Under the pieces are notes generated by a model. That model made no database searches. It was not told the DNA's origin and worked only from the letters and a program-made list of their open reading frames with translations. DNA of 6,313 bases from Peptostreptococcaceae bacterium (lineage in GTDB: Bacteria; Bacillota_A; Clostridia; Peptostreptococcales; Acidaminobacteraceae). Position numbers and translations under genes: made by a program. Of this stretch, positions 5,805 to 6,313 are shown in pieces. Where the stretch lies: contig JABXKX010000076.1 in assembly GCA_013619035.1 (NCBI GenBank), forward strand, positions 1-6,313, read 5' to 3'. Each line of letters opens with the position of its first letter. Positions within the stretch are counted from its first letter, which is position 1.

Positions 5805-5875
5805 GTATACAATTATATTGCAAGATGAGATGCATCATGTATACAGTATAACGCCATAACGGAATAATTGTATAC
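5805..5875. promoter_or_regulatory. Array of three GTATAC operator-like sites
   Basis: GTATAC occurs at 5805-5810, 5839-5844 and 5870-5875. Centre-to-centre distances are 34 and 31 bp, about three helical turns. Sites 1 (read on minus) and 3 (read on plus) share the longer ATTGTATAC core. Elsewhere in the window I noticed only one other GTATAC, inside ispH (576-581). The core resembles GntR/FCD-family operators such as the Bacillus gluconate operator (ACTTGTATACAAGT), but no GntR-type regulator is encoded here. The linked RpiR-type regulator is another possible ligand. Confidence 0.5.
5812..5817 (-). promoter_or_regulatory. Candidate distal kor promoter, -10 element
   Basis: The minus strand reads TATAAT, a perfect -10 box, but no hexamer 16-18 bases upstream resembles TTGACA. 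Instead a GTATAC palindrome (5839-5844) occupies the -35 region and another (5805-5810) covers the expected start near 5805. That pattern is what one would expect of a promoter controlled by a factor binding GTATAC. Confidence 0.4.
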
Positions 5876-5900
5876 AAAAACAACACCCTAAGGTGTTGTT
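5876..5900 (-). terminator. Intrinsic terminator of the GNAT-like gene
   Basis: On the minus strand the 9-bp stem AACAACACC / GGTGTTGTT closes a TTAG loop and continues into further T residues (five in a row, two of them in the stem). The stem begins within the TAA stop codon of the acetyltransferase gene, so little sequence is untranslated. It isolates the kor operon from transcription entering from the right. Confidence 0.75.
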
Positions 5901-6313
5901 AATTCAAAGGCGTTTCTTTCTTGCTACCTCTGCATTTTCTTGAGAAAAATTCATTTAAATAAATAACAAAATTTTCATCTTTTCTTTCAATATTTTCAGC
6001 TTTTAGAAAAACGTCATAATGAACATCAGCTCTCATAAAAACACTTTCAGCGCCTTGTAACATTAAACTGTTTAAAATAGTTCTAAACAAACTATCACCT
6101 AATTTATTCAGTCTTTCATTAGACTTAATATATAAGTGATCTAAATAAATATCATTTCCATAAATATTATAATATCCAAATCCTAACACTTCTAGACGAT
6201 CGGCCACAATATAAAGTGTGTCTAAACAAAGTGATATTTCTTCAAAATTTAAACATTCTTGTAACATCATTTTTTTAAGACCTTCTAAATATTTATCTTC
6301 AAATTTCGTAATT
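5899..6313 (-). CDS. GNAT-like N-acetyltransferase, 5' end beyond the window
   Basis: Probable GCN5-related acetyltransferase; the substrate is unknown. Numbering from the Met at 6270, the visible part shows the core fold: TLYIVADRLEVLGFGYYNI (strands 2-3, 18-36), then DIYLDHLYIKSNERLNKLGDSLFRTIL (strand 4 and the acetyl-CoA loop, 40-66). The rest of helix 3, SVFMRAD (strand 5) and HYDVFLKAENI (helix 4) follow. The acetyl-CoA motif is degenerate: NKLGD replaces the usual R/Q-x-x-G-x-G/A. The frame has no stop between 6270 and the window edge; the extra codons read ITKFEDKYLEGLKK. Starting at 6270 would leave only about 17 residues before strand 2, too few for strand 1 and helices 1-2, so the true start is probably outside the window. 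The C-terminus is basic (SRKCRGSKK). It is a separate unit from kor, closed by its own terminator. Confidence 0.65.
   Translation of the reverse strand, partial: ITKFEDKYLEGLKKMMLQECLNFEEISLCLDTLYIVADRLEVLGFGYYNIYGNDIYLDHLYIKSNERLNKLGDSLFRTILNSLMLQGAESVFMRADVHYDVFLKAENIERKDENFVIYLNEFFSRKCRGSKKETPLN

Larger units (their letters stand above)
5662..5898 (-). promoter_or_regulatory. Gene-free regulatory region upstream of kor
   Basis: This 237-bp AT-rich stretch separates the GNAT-like gene from korD. No convincing ORF, tRNA, riboswitch or T-box is visible. It holds three GTATAC palindromes (5805-5810, 5839-5844, 5870-5875), a TATGCAA/TTGCATA dyad (5776-5795), an AT-rich palindrome (5730-5746) and two candidate promoter elements. 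The density of dyads suggests that the kor operon is regulated at transcription initiation. Confidence 0.7.

Noticed and set aside
5662..5898. Riboswitch or T-box in the kor leader
   Set aside because: Depending on the promoter the leader is only about 90-145 bases, with no conserved aptamer core, no T-box sequence and no terminator just before korD.
1..6313. Mobile element, CRISPR array, toxin-antitoxin or defence system
   Set aside because: No transposase, integrase, direct-repeat array, tRNA or matching gene families were seen; composition is even across the window and the genes are core metabolism.

Overview
The window reads as chromosomal DNA from a low-GC anaerobic Firmicute, most likely a member of the Clostridia. 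This rests on AT-rich codon use, strong AGGAGG-type ribosome binding sites, TTG starts, a ferredoxin-dependent 2-oxoacid oxidoreductase in the D-A-B-C order, and the clostridial cmk-plsC-ispH gene train. I cannot name the genus. Every gene I can support lies on the minus strand, so transcription runs from high to low coordinates.

Layout in the direction of transcription: (1) 6313-5899, the 3' part of a GNAT-like acetyltransferase entering from outside the window and ending in an intrinsic terminator. (2) 5898-5662, a 237-bp gene-free promoter region with three GTATAC palindromes spaced about three helical turns apart, other dyads and two candidate promoters. (3) 5661-2968, korD-korA-korB-korC, the four subunits of a 2-oxoglutarate:ferredoxin oxidoreductase, with overlapping stop/start codons throughout. 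(4) 2953-2069, a MurR/RpiR-family regulator (HTH plus SIS domain) coupled to the end of korC. (5) 2072-1989, a near-consensus sigma-A promoter followed at once by an intrinsic terminator hairpin. (6) 1988 to the left edge, cmk, plsC and ispH with overlapping ends; ispH is cut off by the window about 30-60 residues before its expected end.

The first operon oxidatively decarboxylates a 2-oxoacid to acyl-CoA and passes the electrons to ferredoxin, as in anaerobic amino-acid or organic-acid metabolism. The SIS-domain regulator at its end is a candidate sensor for that pathway. The second operon is housekeeping: CMP phosphorylation, phosphatidic acid synthesis and the last step of the MEP isoprenoid pathway. 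No mobile element, CRISPR array, RNA gene or clearly new system is visible. The points most worth a second look are regulatory: the GTATAC array upstream of kor, the RpiR regulator inside the kor operon, and the promoter-proximal terminator in the cmk leader.
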